Source of the DNA: Sideroxyarcus emersonii
GTDB lineage: Bacteria; Pseudomonadota; Gammaproteobacteria; Burkholderiales; Gallionellaceae
Direction of reading: 5' to 3'
DNA: 64,000 nucleotides
Assembly (NCBI RefSeq): GCF_021654335.1
Contig: NZ_AP023423.1
Span: 1,735,001-1,799,000, forward strand
Shown: positions 39,974 to 49,774 of the stretch, one piece after another
Layout of the letters: each line of letters begins with the position of its first letter
How positions within the stretch are numbered: position 1 is the stretch's first letter
The notes under the pieces: model-generated
What the model was told of the DNA's origin: nothing
What the model saw: the letters and a program-made list of their open reading frames with translations, nothing else
The model's database searches: none
Program-made: the position numbers and the translations under genes

Positions 39974-42409
39974 TCAATCGGGTTTCTTTTTCGCTCGAGT
40001 CGGGACGGCCGGTGGCCGTGCGAACGACTTCCTGATCCTGATCAGTTCGTCCAGCCGCGCTGCGACCTTGCGATTGACGCTTCCTTCCGGGTAGACACCT
40101 TTGGCATCGGCTTCGCCGGCCGGCAATCCGGTCAGCAGCGAGATTGCCTGGTCGACATTCTCCACGGCATAGATATGGAACTTGCCGGCCGCGGCAGCGG
40201 CCACCACATCGTGGCGCAGCATCAGGTGCTTGATGTTGGCAGCGGGGATCAATACGCCCTGCTCGCCCGTCAATCCGCGCGCCGCGCAGATATCGAAGAA
40301 GCCTTCGATCTTTTCGTTCACCGCGCCGATGGCCTGCGCATGCCCGAGCTGGTTGACCGAGCCGGTGATCGCCAGCGATTGCCTGATCGGCACGTTGGCG
40401 AGGTTGGAGAGCAGCACGCACAGCTCGGCCAGCGAGGCGCTGTCGCCATCGATCATGCCGTAGGACTGCTCGAACACCAGGCTGGCGGAGAACACCATGG
40501 GCTGGTTCTTCGCATAGCGCGAGGCGAGGAAGGAGGAAAGGATCAGCACGCCCTTGGAATGGATGGCACCGGAAAGCTTCACCTCGCGTTCGATGTTGAT
40601 CATCTCGCCATCGCCCAGCCGGGTGTTCGCGGTGATCCGGGTCGGCTGGGCAAAGGAGAAATCGCCCAAGGAGATGACAGAGAGGGCATTGATCTGCCCC
40701 GCCACCGCCCCGTGCGTGTCGATCACCAGCGTATCGCGCAGGATCGCCTCGTACAGGCGGTCGCGCAACCTGTCCTGCCTGCGTATCTGCGCATCGATGG
40801 CACACTGCACATTGGCAGCCTCCACCACCTTGCAGCCCGCTTCGCGCGAATAATAGTCCGCCTCGCGCAACAGATCGGCGATGCTGCGCATGTGCGTAGA
40901 TAGCCGCTCCGCATCGCCCACCAGCCGCGCGCTGTGCTCGATCACCCGCGCCACGGCGCTGCGGTCGAACGGCAGCAGGTCTTCCTTGCGTGCCAGCGTG
41001 GCGATCAGCCGCGCATAGAGCTGATGGGTGTCGGCATCGCGCTCGATGCGTTCCTCGAAATCCGCCGCCACCTTGAACAGTTCGCCGAACTCCGCGTCGT
41101 ATTCCTGCAGCAGGTAATAGAACAGTCGATCGCCGAACAGGATCACCTTGGTATCCAGCGGGATGGGCTGCGGTTCCAGCGACACGGTACTGACCAGGCT
41201 ATACATCTGCCCCAGCGATTCGATGCGGATCTCGCGCGTGTGCAGCGCCCGTTTCAGCCCTTCCCAGGCGAACGGCTGGCTCAGCACCTTGCGGATGTCC
41301 AGCAGCAGGTAACCACCGTTGGCGCGATGCAGCGCGCCGGGCTTGATCAGGGTGAAATCCGTGACCAGCGCGCCAAACTGGGAAATATGCTCTACCCTGC
41401 CGACCAGGTTGCTGTAGGTCGGGTTGTCCTCGCTGACGATGGGCGCTCCCGGCTGCTTGCTGCTGTCGACCAGCACATTGACCTTGTACTGATGGAAGTT
41501 CTGGTGGGAAACCATGGTCATGCCGCCTATCGTCGCGGATTCCTCCTGCTTGCGAAAATCGTCCGCGTTGTCGACCATCACTTGCCTGACCTGGTCGAGA
41601 TAATTCAGCACCTCCGGCAACTCGGCATAGGATTCCTTGATCTCGTTCACCAGATGGTCGACCGCAGACAGCGTGGTTTCGCGGTCGAGCTGCTTGACGC
41701 GTTCATGCCGTTCTTTCCGCCATTGCGGCATCTGGCGCATGATCTTTTCCAGCCGGGTCTGCAACTCGATGATCGCCGCCTCCACCCGTGCCTGCTCTTC
41801 TTCCGGCAGCTTCTCGTATTCTTCCCGCGGGATCACCTCATGCTCGCGCATCGGGGCAAAGGCAAAACCTTCCGGGGTGCGCATCAAGGCGATCTGCTGC
41901 TTCTCGGCCGCCTCGCCCAACTCGTTGAACGCCTGTTCCTGTCGCTTGTTGAATTCTTCCTGGATCGCGCCGACCTTGGAACGGTACTCGTCCCCTTCGA
42001 AAAGTGCGGGGATCGCGACGCGGAGATATTCGACCAGCTGCTCCATGCGCGAGCGCAACTCTTCGCCCCGACCGCAAGGCAGCCTGAGCATCAGCGGTTG
42101 ATGGCGCAGTGCAAAATTGTTGATATAGCACCAGTCGTCCGGCTTGCGCTCCTTGCCCGCCTTCTGCTCGAGGAACTGCCGCACCATGCTGCTCTTGCCG
42201 ATACCCGAGGGGCCGAGTACGAACAGGTTGTAACCATCGTGGCGGATGCCGGTGCCGAAGCGGACCGCATCCATGGCACGCATCTGCCCGATGATCTCGG
42301 TCAGGTCATCCAGGTCGGCCGTAGTCTGGAACGTGAACTGGCTGTGATCGCAGGACCGGTAAAGTTGTTGCGGCTGCAGCAGGAAAGGGACGTTCGTTTT
42401 TTTACGCAT
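39974..42409 (-). CDS. Lon-like ATP-dependent protease
   Basis: This 811-residue protein has an N-terminal AAA-type ATPase with Walker A GPSGIGKSS (66-74), a long coiled-coil insert (about 145-290), and a C-terminal Lon-type protease domain. The catalytic Ser657 (GDSAS) and Lys700 (NEK) lie 43 residues apart, the same spacing as in E. coli Lon. It belongs to the LonB/AAA_32 group, which lacks the Lon N-terminal substrate-binding domain. Substrates are unknown. The P-type ATPase gene follows ten bases later, so the two probably form one operon. Confidence 0.92.
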   Translation of the reverse strand: MRKKTNVPFLLQPQQLYRSCDHSQFTFQTTADLDDLTEIIGQMRAMDAVRFGTGIRHDGYNLFVLGPSGIGKSSMVRQFLEQKAGKERKPDDWCYINNFALRHQPLMLRLPCGRGEELRSRMEQLVEYLRVAIPALFEGDEYRSKVGAIQEEFNKRQEQAFNELGEAAEKQQIALMRTPEGFAFAPMREHEVIPREEYEKLPEEEQARVEAAIIELQTRLEKIMRQMPQWRKERHERVKQLDRETTLSAVDHLVNEIKESYAELPEVLNYLDQVRQVMVDNADDFRKQEESATIGGMTMVSHQNFHQYKVNVLVDSSKQPGAPIVSEDNPTYSNLVGRVEHISQFGALVTDFTLIKPGALHRANGGYLLLDIRKVLSQPFAWEGLKRALHTREIRIESLGQMYSLVSTVSLEPQPIPLDTKVILFGDRLFYYLLQEYDAEFGELFKVAADFEERIERDADTHQLYARLIATLARKEDLLPFDRSAVARVIEHSARLVGDAERLSTHMRSIADLLREADYYSREAGCKVVEAANVQCAIDAQIRRQDRLRDRLYEAILRDTLVIDTHGAVAGQINALSVISLGDFSFAQPTRITANTRLGDGEMINIEREVKLSGAIHSKGVLILSSFLASRYAKNQPMVFSASLVFEQSYGMIDGDSASLAELCVLLSNLANVPIRQSLAITGSVNQLGHAQAIGAVNEKIEGFFDICAARGLTGEQGVLIPAANIKHLMLRHDVVAAAAAGKFHIYAVENVDQAISLLTGLPAGEADAKGVYPEGSVNRKVAARLDELIRIRKSFARPPAVPTRAKKKPD

Positions 42410-42609
42410 GACTGTTTCCCCGTTCAGTTGATTCCAGACACACCGAGGTCATTCTACTGCCATCCGGGAACCTGCCATCGCTTTCCGACAGCTCGCTTGC
42501 CGGCATGCCACGCATCTCGGCTTTGCCTGGTTCGGTTACCGGACATGCCCTCTCAGTCCCGCCGCCAGACAGGGTTCGGCAACCTTCCGTCGCCCGGATA
42601 ACCAACCCA

Positions 42610-42623
42610 TTATGTCGACATAA
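42610..42623. promoter_or_regulatory. Operator candidate 1, TTATGTCGACATAA
   Basis: This perfect 14-base palindrome with a TGTCGACA core lies 75 bases upstream of the GntR regulator ATG. It shares its core with a second palindrome at 42673-42686. FCD-type GntR regulators typically bind TNGTN(2-3)ACNA sites, which this fits. Autoregulation and control of the prp genes are inferred. Confidence 0.6.
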
Positions 42624-42672
42624 AATAGAAATGCTTGCACTTTTTCCTGTTTTTGGTGCTAGCATTGCCACG

Positions 42673-42686
42673 GATTGTCGACAATC
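42673..42686. promoter_or_regulatory. Operator candidate 2, GATTGTCGACAATC
   Basis: This perfect 14-base palindrome with the same TGTCGACA core as candidate 1 is centred 63 bases downstream of it and 18 bases before the regulator ATG. It overlaps the region where RNA polymerase or the ribosome must bind, so occupancy would block expression. A possible -35 (TTGCAC, about 42635) lies between the two sites. Confidence 0.6.
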
Positions 42687-42697
42687 GGAGCTGTGCA

Positions 42698-43378
42698 ATG
42701 CTGATCAAAGTTCCAGAACAGGGCACCCTTGCTGACGTTGCGGCGCATCGCCTGGCGCAGAGCATCGTCACCGGCGAACTGGCGCAAGGCCAGAAACTGA
42801 ACGAAGCGGAGCTGGCCGAACGCTTCGGCATGGGGCGCGGCCCCCTGCGCGAAGCACTGCGCCACCTCGAAGGCATGCGTCTGGTCAAGCGCATCCCCAA
42901 CGCCGGCGCGCGCGTGGTGGTACTGGATCGCAAGACCCTGTCGGACTTGTATGGCGTGCGCGAAGCGCTCGAAGGCATGGCCTGTCGCCTCGCCGCCACG
43001 CAGATGACCGACGACGAGATCGCCCAGCTGGGCGCGCTGCTCGACCGGCACGAGGCGCAGATCGAAAAACAGGGCGGCAAGGTGTATGCGCAGAGCGAGG
43101 GCGATCTCGATTTCCATTACCAGATCGCGCGCGGCAGCCGCAACGAGATGCTGATGGATCTGCTCGGCAGCGAACAATACCAGTTGCTGCGCATGTGTCG
43201 TTACCGCACCAGCCGCAACGCGCAACGCACCCGCCCAGCCCTGCAACAGCACCGCCAGATCGTGGATGCGCTGGCGCACCGCGACGGCGAGCTGGCCGAA
43301 CTGCTGATGCGCCGCCACATCCAGGGCGCCTGGCGCAGCATCAGCGAGATGATCGACAAGGAAGAGGAGGCAGCGTGA
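42698..43378 (+). CDS. GntR/FadR-family transcriptional regulator, likely regulator of the prp genes
   Basis: This 226-residue protein has an N-terminal winged helix (RLAQSIVTGELAQGQKLNEAELAERFGMGRGPLREALRHLEGMRLV) and a C-terminal FCD ligand-binding domain (residues about 85-215), with metal-binding-type residues in DLDFHYQIARGSRN and QQHRQIVDAL. It leads the prpBCDE genes in the same direction, so it probably senses a propionate-pathway intermediate such as methylcitrate. Two TGTCGACA palindromes stand before it. ATG 42698 follows CGGAG; the frame upstream to 42635 crosses the operator and is not coding. Confidence 0.92.
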   Translation: MLIKVPEQGTLADVAAHRLAQSIVTGELAQGQKLNEAELAERFGMGRGPLREALRHLEGMRLVKRIPNAGARVVVLDRKTLSDLYGVREALEGMACRLAATQMTDDEIAQLGALLDRHEAQIEKQGGKVYAQSEGDLDFHYQIARGSRNEMLMDLLGSEQYQLLRMCRYRTSRNAQRTRPALQQHRQIVDALAHRDGELAELLMRRHIQGAWRSISEMIDKEEEAA

Positions 43379-43390
43379 CCTCGCTCATCC

Positions 43391-43556
43391 GTCATTCCGG
43401 CGGTGTCAACTTTGCACTCGGCTTGCCAAGTGGCAAATTGCCTGCTTTTAGCGCAGGCCGGAATCCAGCGAATTACGACAATTGCGCAAAGCGGACAAAA
43501 CCCAGCTGCATGTTGAACGACTGCACTGGATTCCGGCCTGCGCCGGAACGACGGAA
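43391..43556. repeat. Composite GTCATTCCGG-type repeat between regulator and prpB
   Basis: GTCATTCCGG at 43391 and GCGCAGGCCGGAATCCAG at 43451-43468 look like the two halves of one repeat unit parted by about 50 bases. An inverted unit, CTGGATTCCGGCCTGCGCCG with a CGGAACGAC end, lies at 43525-43552. It is the same family as 35572-35640 and 47303-47325. It separates the regulator from prpB by about 200 bases. Confidence 0.7.
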
Positions 43557-43580
43557 TTTGAATTTAGTGGAGGATCAAGA

Positions 43581-44474
43581 ATGAAGCAGATACCCAATTC
43601 CCCCGGCAACAAACTGCGCCAGGCCGTCGCAGACAACAACCCCTTGCAGGTCGTCGGCGCGGTCACCGCCTATTGCGCCATCCTGGCGCAGAAGAGCGGG
43701 CACAAGGCGCTGTACCTGTCCGGCGGCGGCGTGGCGGCTTCCTCGCTGGGCATCCCCGATCTCGGCATCACCACGCTGCACGACGTGTGCGAGGATACCC
43801 GCCGCATCACCGCGGCGAGCGACCTGCCGCTGCTGGTGGACATCGACACCGGCTGGGGCGGTGCATTCAACATCGCCCGCGCCACGCGCGAGATCGCCCA
43901 GGCCGGCGCAGCGGGATTCCATATCGAGGACCAGGTGATGCAGAAGCGCTGCGGCCACCGTCCCAACAAGGCCATCGTCAGCCAGGGCGAGATGGTCGAC
44001 CGCATCAAGGCAGCGGTGGATGCGCGCACCGACGCCAGCTTCGTCATCATGGCGCGCACCGATGCGCTGGCGGTGGAAGGCATGCAATCGGCAATCGAGC
44101 GCGCGCAGGCCTGTGTCGAGGCCGGTGCGGACATGATCTTTCCCGAGGCAATGACCACACTGGAGCAATATGCCGAATTCACCCGGGCGGTAAAGGTACC
44201 GGTACTGGCGAACATCACCGAGTTCGGCGCCACCCCGCTCTTCACCACGGCCGAACTGGCCGGCGTGGGGATCAAGCTGGCGCTGTATCCGCTCTCCGCT
44301 TACCGCGCGATGAGCAAGGCTGCACTGAACGTGTACCAGCACATCCTGGCCGACGGCACGCAGCAGAAGGTGGTGGACACGATGCAGACGCGCATGGAGC
44401 TTTACGAATATCTGGGATATCACTCTTACGAGCAGCAACTGGATCGGCTGTTTGCGGAGAAGGGAGCGGAATAA
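43581..44474 (+). CDS. prpB: Methylisocitrate lyase (PrpB)
   Basis: This 297-residue isocitrate-lyase-superfamily enzyme has the catalytic loop QKRCGH (Cys124) and the metal site VDIDTGWGG (86-94), plus ARTDA and TEFGATPL. It splits 2-methylisocitrate to pyruvate and succinate, the last step of the methylcitrate cycle. GGAGG stands nine bases before ATG 43581. It is the first enzyme gene of the prpBCDE series, and the repeat region upstream probably contains or follows its promoter. Confidence 0.95.
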   Translation: MKQIPNSPGNKLRQAVADNNPLQVVGAVTAYCAILAQKSGHKALYLSGGGVAASSLGIPDLGITTLHDVCEDTRRITAASDLPLLVDIDTGWGGAFNIARATREIAQAGAAGFHIEDQVMQKRCGHRPNKAIVSQGEMVDRIKAAVDARTDASFVIMARTDALAVEGMQSAIERAQACVEAGADMIFPEAMTTLEQYAEFTRAVKVPVLANITEFGATPLFTTAELAGVGIKLALYPLSAYRAMSKAALNVYQHILADGTQQKVVDTMQTRMELYEYLGYHSYEQQLDRLFAEKGAE

Positions 44475-44483
44475 CTATTTACT

Positions 44484-44597
44484 CCCTTCTCCCGCAGGCG
44501 GGAGAAGGGGTGGGGATGAGGGGCGGCGGGTACAAGCCAATTTGGATTAACCTCAACGCCCCTCACCCCTGCCCCTCTCCCGCTTGCGGGAGAGGGG
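44484..44597. repeat. Inverted pair of CTCTCCCGC palindromic repeats
   Basis: Two hairpins, CCCTTCTCCCGCAGGCGGGAGAAGGG type at 44484-44509 (stem CCCTTCTCCCGC) and CCCCTCTCCCGC type at 44572-44597, face each other with matching GGTGAGGGG-like inner arms. This is a common dispersed intergenic repeat form. It fills the prpB-prpC gap and could shape the mRNA between the two genes. Confidence 0.7.
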
Positions 44598-44636
44598 ATA
44601 GATGAAAGAAATTTGATTTACAGAAGGGAGAACACC

Positions 44637-45785
44637 ATGGCAGAAGAAAGCACACTACCGAAGCCCAAGAAATCCGTCGCCCTCTCCGGCACTGTCGCGG
44701 GCAATACCGCGGTCTGCACCGTCGGACGCACCGGCAACGACCTGCACTATCGCGGTTACGACATCCTCGACTTCGCCGAGACAGCGGAGTTCGAGGAGAT
44801 CGCGCATCTGCTGATCCACGGCACCCTGCCGAATGCCGCCCAGCTGAAGGCCTACAAGGCCAGGCTGAGGACACTGCGCGGGCTGCCGCAGCCGGTGAGG
44901 CAGGCACTGGAGGCAATCCCTGCCAATGCCCACCCGATGGATGTGATGCGCAGCGGCTGTTCGATATTGGGCACCTGCGAACAGGAGCCGGAAGCGCACG
45001 ACCCGGCCAAGACCCGCGAACTGCTCGATCGCCTGCTGGCAAGTTTCGGTTCGATGCTGGTGTACTGGTATCACTTCAGCACCAGCGGCAAACGCATCGA
45101 TGTGGAGACGGATGACGATTCCATCGGCGGGCATTTCCTGCACCTGTTGCACGGCAAGCCGGCCCCGGACTCCTGGGTGCGCGCCATGCACACCTCGCTG
45201 ATCCTGTATGCCGAGCATGAGTTCAATGCCTCCACCTTCACCGCGCGCGTGATCGCCGGCACCAATTCCGACCTGTATTCCTGCATCACCGGCGCCATCG
45301 GCGCCTTGCGCGGGCCCAAGCATGGCGGCGCCAACGAGGAAGCGTTCCGCATCCAGAGTCGCTACAGGAACGCCGACGAGGCGGAAGCGGACATCCGCGA
45401 ACGCGTGGCGCGCAAGGAGATCGTGATCGGCTTCGGCCATCCGGTCTATACCATCGCCGACCCGCGCAACGAGGTGATCAAGCGCGTGGCGAGACAGCTG
45501 GCGCAGGAGCAAGGCGAGATGCGCCTGTTCGATATCGCCGCACGGCTGGAGACGGTGATGTGGGACCTGAAGAAGATGTTCCCCAACCTGGACTGGTTCT
45601 CTGCCGTGTCGTACCACATGATGGGCGTGCCGACCAACATGTTCACGCCCTTGTTCGTGATCTCGCGCGTCACCGGCTGGGGTGCGCACGTGATGGAACA
45701 GCGCGCCGACGGCAAGATCATCCGCCCCAGCGCGAACTATGTCGGGCCGGAGAACCTGGCCTGGGTCCCTATTCAGAATCGTTAA
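44637..45785 (+). CDS. prpC: 2-Methylcitrate synthase (PrpC)
   Basis: This 382-residue citrate-synthase-family enzyme is of the short type II form. Family marks are [28 protein letters not shown] at the start, [12 protein letters not shown], and the catalytic region [19 protein letters not shown]. It condenses propionyl-CoA with oxaloacetate to 2-methylcitrate. GGGAG stands seven bases before ATG 44637; the frame upstream to 44613 runs into the repeat. prpD follows after 15 bases. Confidence 0.95.
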   Translation: MAEESTLPKPKKSVALSGTVAGNTAVCTVGRTGNDLHYRGYDILDFAETAEFEEIAHLLIHGTLPNAAQLKAYKARLRTLRGLPQPVRQALEAIPANAHPMDVMRSGCSILGTCEQEPEAHDPAKTRELLDRLLASFGSMLVYWYHFSTSGKRIDVETDDDSIGGHFLHLLHGKPAPDSWVRAMHTSLILYAEHEFNASTFTARVIAGTNSDLYSCITGAIGALRGPKHGGANEEAFRIQSRYRNADEAEADIRERVARKEIVIGFGHPVYTIADPRNEVIKRVARQLAQEQGEMRLFDIAARLETVMWDLKKMFPNLDWFSAVSYHMMGVPTNMFTPLFVISRVTGWGAHVMEQRADGKIIRPSANYVGPENLAWVPIQNR

Positions 45786-45800
45786 TCCAAGGAAAAAGAA

Positions 45801-47288
45801 ATGAGTGCCAATGTAGACATGAACAACCGCCCCGCTCCCGACCAGGTGCTGGTAGACATCGCGCAGTACGTCTGTCGCATGGAGATCCGCTCGGAGGAAG
45901 CGTACGACACCGCGCGCAACTGCCTGATCGACACGCTGGGCTGCGGCCTGCTGGCGCTGCGCTTCCCCGAGTGCACCAAGCACCTCGGCCCGCTGGTACC
46001 CGGCACCACGGTGCGCCACGGGGCGCGCGTGCCCGGCACCTCGCACGAACTCGACCCGGTCAAAGCCGCCTGGGACATCGGCGCGATGATCCGCTGGCTG
46101 GACTACAACGATACCTGGCTGGCAGCGGAATGGGGGCACCCGTCCGACAACCTGGGCGGCATCCTCGCCGTGGCCGACTATCTCAGCCGCTGCCGCGTGG
46201 CGGAAGGCAAGCCGCCGCTGAACATGCGCTACGTGCTGATCGCGATGATCAAGGCGCACGAAATCCAGGGAGTGCTGGCACTGGAGAACAGCTTCAACCG
46301 CGTCGGCCTCGACCACGTCATCCTGGTGAAGGTGGCGTCGGCCGCCGTAGTGACGCGCCTGCTCGGCGGCACCGAAGAACAGGTGATCGATGCGCTGTCG
46401 CAGGCTTTCGTCGACGGCCAGTCGCTGCGCACCTACCGCCACGCGCCGAACGCCGGTTCGCGCAAATCCTGGGCGGCAGGCGATGCCACTTCTCGCGCAG
46501 TACGCCTGGCGATGATGACGATGAAGGGCGAGATGGGCATCCCCGGCGTGCTGACCGCGCCGCAGTGGGGTTTCTACGACGTGCTGTTCAGCAAGACCAA
46601 CAAGGACCAGAAACTGAAACCGGAAGAACAGCGCCGCTTCTCGCTGCCGCAACCTTACGGCAGCTATGTGATGGAAAACGTGCTGTTCAAGATATCCTTC
46701 CCTGCCGAGTTCCATTCGCAGACCGCATGCGAAGCCGCGGTGCGCCTGCACCCGCAGGTGAAAGACCGGCTGCAGGACATCAGCAGGATCGTCATCACCA
46801 CCCACGAATCGGCCATCCGCATCATCTCCAAGGTCGGCCCGCTGGCCAATCCGGCCGACCGCGACCACTGCCTCCAGTACATGGTGGCGGTGCCGCTGGC
46901 ATTCGGCGACCTGGTGGCGGAACACTACGAGGACAGTTTCCATGCCGCCAATCCGATCATCGACGAACTGCGCGACAAAATGGAAGTCGTGGAAGATCCG
47001 CGCTATAGCCGCGAATACCTGGAAGCGGACAAGCGTTCCATCGCCAACGCCATCCAGATATTCTTCAAGGACGGCAGCAGCACCGAGAAGATCGCGGTGG
47101 AATATCCGATCGGCCATCGCCGCCGCCGTGCCGAGGGCATCCCGGTGCTGGAACAGAAATTCCTGAACAACCTGCGCACACGCTTCCCCGAACAGCGCTG
47201 CCAGCAGATCATGGCGCTGTGCCTGGACAAGAAGAAACTGGAAGCAACACCGGTCAACGAGTTCATGGAGATGTTTTGTATCAACTAG
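45801..47288 (+). CDS. prpD: 2-Methylcitrate dehydratase (PrpD)
   Basis: This 495-residue MmgE/PrpD-family enzyme has conserved [43 protein letters not shown] and [20 protein letters not shown] segments, and the C-terminal basic region typical of PrpD. It dehydrates 2-methylcitrate to methylaconitate without an iron-sulfur cluster. The alternative AcnD/PrpF pair is not seen, so this organism uses the PrpD route. It is co-transcribed with prpC by spacing (15 bases). Confidence 0.95.
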   Translation: MSANVDMNNRPAPDQVLVDIAQYVCRMEIRSEEAYDTARNCLIDTLGCGLLALRFPECTKHLGPLVPGTTVRHGARVPGTSHELDPVKAAWDIGAMIRWLDYNDTWLAAEWGHPSDNLGGILAVADYLSRCRVAEGKPPLNMRYVLIAMIKAHEIQGVLALENSFNRVGLDHVILVKVASAAVVTRLLGGTEEQVIDALSQAFVDGQSLRTYRHAPNAGSRKSWAAGDATSRAVRLAMMTMKGEMGIPGVLTAPQWGFYDVLFSKTNKDQKLKPEEQRRFSLPQPYGSYVMENVLFKISFPAEFHSQTACEAAVRLHPQVKDRLQDISRIVITTHESAIRIISKVGPLANPADRDHCLQYMVAVPLAFGDLVAEHYEDSFHAANPIIDELRDKMEVVEDPRYSREYLEADKRSIANAIQIFFKDGSSTEKIAVEYPIGHRRRRAEGIPVLEQKFLNNLRTRFPEQRCQQIMALCLDKKKLEATPVNEFMEMFCIN

Positions 47289-47302
47289 GCAATATTGATG
47301 CC

Positions 47303-47325
47303 GTCATTCCGGCGCAGGCCGGAAT
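47303..47325. repeat. GTCATTCCGG-type palindromic repeat between prpD and prpE
   Basis: GTCATTCCGGCGCAGG joined to CCGGAAT forms one complete short palindromic unit, the simplest copy of the family seen at 35572 and 43391. It lies in the 60-base space between prpD and prpE, just before the prpE ribosome-binding site. Confidence 0.75.
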
Positions 47326-47348
47326 GTGGAAAACAGGGAGGGATCGAA

Positions 47349-49238
47349 ATGAGCTACCAGACAGAGTATGACCGTTCGATGCAGGATCCGGAGGGCTTCT
47401 GGCGCAAGCAGGCCGAAGCGCTGGAATGGTTCAGGTTCCCGCAGCAGATCCTGAAGCGCGATGCCGACGGTATCGGCCACTGGTTCGCCGACGGCGAGAT
47501 GAACACCGCCCACATGGCGTTGGACCATCATGTGCAGCAGGGACGCGGCGGCCAGCTCGCGCTCATCTACGACTCCCCCGTCTCCGGCACCAAATCGCGC
47601 TATACCTATGCCGAGCTGACCGATGCGGTGGCGCGCACTGCCGGCATGCTGGGCAATCTTGGCGTGACGAAAGGCGACCGCGTCATCATCTACATGCCGA
47701 TGATCCCGGAAGCCGTCATCGCCATGCTTGCCGTGGCACGGCTGGGCGCAATCCACTCGGTGGTGTTCGGCGGCTTCGCCCCCCCGGAGTTGGCCCTGCG
47801 CATCGACGATGCCAAACCCAAGGTCATCCTCACCGCTTCCTGCGGCATCGAGGTCAAGCGCGTCATCGAATACAAGCCGCTGATCGACCGCGCCTTCGAA
47901 CTGGCCAGGCATAAACCCGAATGCTGCGTGATTTACCAGCGCCCGCAGGCCGCCGCTCCGCTGACCGCCGGACGCGACCATGACTGGGTCTCGTTGCTGG
48001 CACAGGCCGAACCGGTGGGGTGCACGCCGGTCAAGGGCAGCGATCCGCTGTACATCCTGTATACCTCCGGTACCACCGGCAAGCCCAAGGGCGTGGTGCG
48101 CGAGAACGGCGGCCATGCCGTCGCGCTGAAGTACAGCATGAAAGCGATCTACAACGTGGATGCGGGCGATGTGTTCTGGGCCTCGTCGGACGTAGGCTGG
48201 GTGGTCGGCCACTCGTACATCGTGTACGGGCCGCTGCTGCACGGCTGCACCACGGTGGTGTACGAAGGCAAGCCGATCATGACGCCGGATGCCGGCGCGC
48301 TGTGGCGGGTGTGCGCCGAATACGGCGTGAAAGCGCTGTTCACCGCGCCGACCGCGTTTCGCGCGGTGAAAAAGGAGGATCCGCAAGCCCTGCTGATGAG
48401 GCAGTACGACCTCGGCAAGCTGCAGACCATCTTCTCCGCCGGCGAACGGCTGGACCCGCCGACCGAGGCGTGGCTGACGCAGATCAGCGGCAAACCGGTG
48501 GTGGACCACTGGTGGCAGACCGAGACCGGCTGGGCGATCACCGCCAACCTGCGCGGCGTGGAGCCGATGCCGATCAAGTCGGGCTCTTCCACCATGCCGG
48601 TGCCCGGCTTCAATGTGCATATTCTGGACGACAGCGGGCAACCGGTTGCGCGCGGCACGCAGGGCTACATCGCGCTCAAGCTGCCGCTGCCGCCTGCCTG
48701 CCTGAACCGCGTGTGGGGCGACGACAACAAGTTCCGCGACGGCTATCTGGGCATGTTCCACGGCTACTATGCCACCGGCGACGGCGGCTATATCGACGAG
48801 GACGGCTACGTGTTCGTGATGGGACGCGTGGACGATGTGATCAACGTGGCCGGGCACCGCCTGTCCACCGGCGAAATCGAGGAAGTGATCGCCACCCATC
48901 CGGCGGTGGCCGAATGCGCGGTGATCGCGCGCGACGATGAGCTCAAGGGGCAGGTGCCGATGGGGCTGGTGGTGCTCAAGTCCGGCGTGAGCGTGGAAGA
49001 AGCGGAACTGCAGCAGCAACTGGTGACCCGGGTGCGCGAAGCCATCGGCGCGATCACCTGCTACAAGGACACGGTGATCCTTGCCCGGCTACCCAAGACG
49101 CGTTCCGGCAAGACGCTGCGCAAGACCCTGAACAGGATCGTCAACGGCCAGGAGTACGTCGTGCCGTCGACCATCGACGACCCCGGCGTGATCCCCGAGA
49201 TCATCGAGACGTTGCGCAGCAAGCAGTTCGTCAAGTAG
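47349..49238 (+). CDS. prpE: Propionate-CoA ligase (PrpE)
   Basis: This 629-residue acyl-CoA synthetase has the AMP-binding P-loop YTSGTTGKPKG (238-248), WWQTETGW, YATGDGGYIDEDGYVFVMGR and the catalytic Lys588 in TRSGK. Length and sequence form fit PrpE, which activates propionate to propionyl-CoA with ATP. The N-terminus EALEWFRFPQQIL and FADGEMNTAHMALDHHV are typical. GGGAGG stands before ATG 47349; the frame upstream to 47295 crosses the repeat. The gene ends two bases before the convergent cupin gene. Confidence 0.95.
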   Translation: MSYQTEYDRSMQDPEGFWRKQAEALEWFRFPQQILKRDADGIGHWFADGEMNTAHMALDHHVQQGRGGQLALIYDSPVSGTKSRYTYAELTDAVARTAGMLGNLGVTKGDRVIIYMPMIPEAVIAMLAVARLGAIHSVVFGGFAPPELALRIDDAKPKVILTASCGIEVKRVIEYKPLIDRAFELARHKPECCVIYQRPQAAAPLTAGRDHDWVSLLAQAEPVGCTPVKGSDPLYILYTSGTTGKPKGVVRENGGHAVALKYSMKAIYNVDAGDVFWASSDVGWVVGHSYIVYGPLLHGCTTVVYEGKPIMTPDAGALWRVCAEYGVKALFTAPTAFRAVKKEDPQALLMRQYDLGKLQTIFSAGERLDPPTEAWLTQISGKPVVDHWWQTETGWAITANLRGVEPMPIKSGSSTMPVPGFNVHILDDSGQPVARGTQGYIALKLPLPPACLNRVWGDDNKFRDGYLGMFHGYYATGDGGYIDEDGYVFVMGRVDDVINVAGHRLSTGEIEEVIATHPAVAECAVIARDDELKGQVPMGLVVLKSGVSVEEAELQQQLVTRVREAIGAITCYKDTVILARLPKTRSGKTLRKTLNRIVNGQEYVVPSTIDDPGVIPEIIETLRSKQFVK

Positions 49239-49240
49239 CC

Positions 49241-49702
49241 TCAGGCGAGTGTGTCGCCCGGCCGCGCCTCGGCGTACCACGCATTCAGTTCGGCGGCGGT
49301 GCGGCCCTTGCCCCAGGCGGCGACATCCGCATCGCCGATGGGCGCATAGGGACCATGCTTCACTTCGAAGATGACCGCACCGACATCGCGCGACAGCACG
49401 GCATGCCAGCCGCCGGCCGGGATCTCCACGACGCTGGTGTCCACGCCCAGCTCGGCACGTTCCGCGACCCTGCCCGCCTCGTCGAACACCAGCACGGTGA
49501 AGCGGCCGCGCAGGGCGGTCAGCACCTCCCAGGTATGCGGGTGGCGGTGCGGCAGGATCAAGGTATCCGGCTCCATGGCGATGGCGAGACGCTGGATGGG
49601 GTCGGTCAGCTCAGCATGCAGGTTGGAATTGGCGCGCAGGCGCGGCGATTGCTGTGCTTGCCCGGCAAGTGCAGCCAGGTCGGCTGATGTCAGTTTCTTC
49701 AA
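49241..49702 (-). CDS. WbuC-type cupin-fold metalloprotein
   Basis: This protein of about 153 residues has a cupin barrel: PHRHPHTWEVLTALRGRFTVLVFDEAGRV supplies metal-ligand His residues and a conserved Glu, and a second motif lies at EIPAGGWHAVLS. The WbuC family often sits with polysaccharide genes, but none is here. The start is probably TTG at 49702 (KKLTSADLAALAG follows), eight bases after AAAGGAG; there is no nearby ATG. The longer frame to 50893 covers the opposite-strand envelope gene and is a shadow. Confidence 0.82.
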   Translation of the reverse strand: MKKLTSADLAALAGQAQQSPRLRANSNLHAELTDPIQRLAIAMEPDTLILPHRHPHTWEVLTALRGRFTVLVFDEAGRVAERAELGVDTSVVEIPAGGWHAVLSRDVGAVIFEVKHGPYAPIGDADVAAWGKGRTAAELNAWYAEARPGDTLA

Positions 49703-49774
49703 GTTCGTTCTCCTTTGCAGCCGAAATTCTCTCATGCTTTTGCCGGCCAGCCACAACGGATAGAATCTCGCCTT

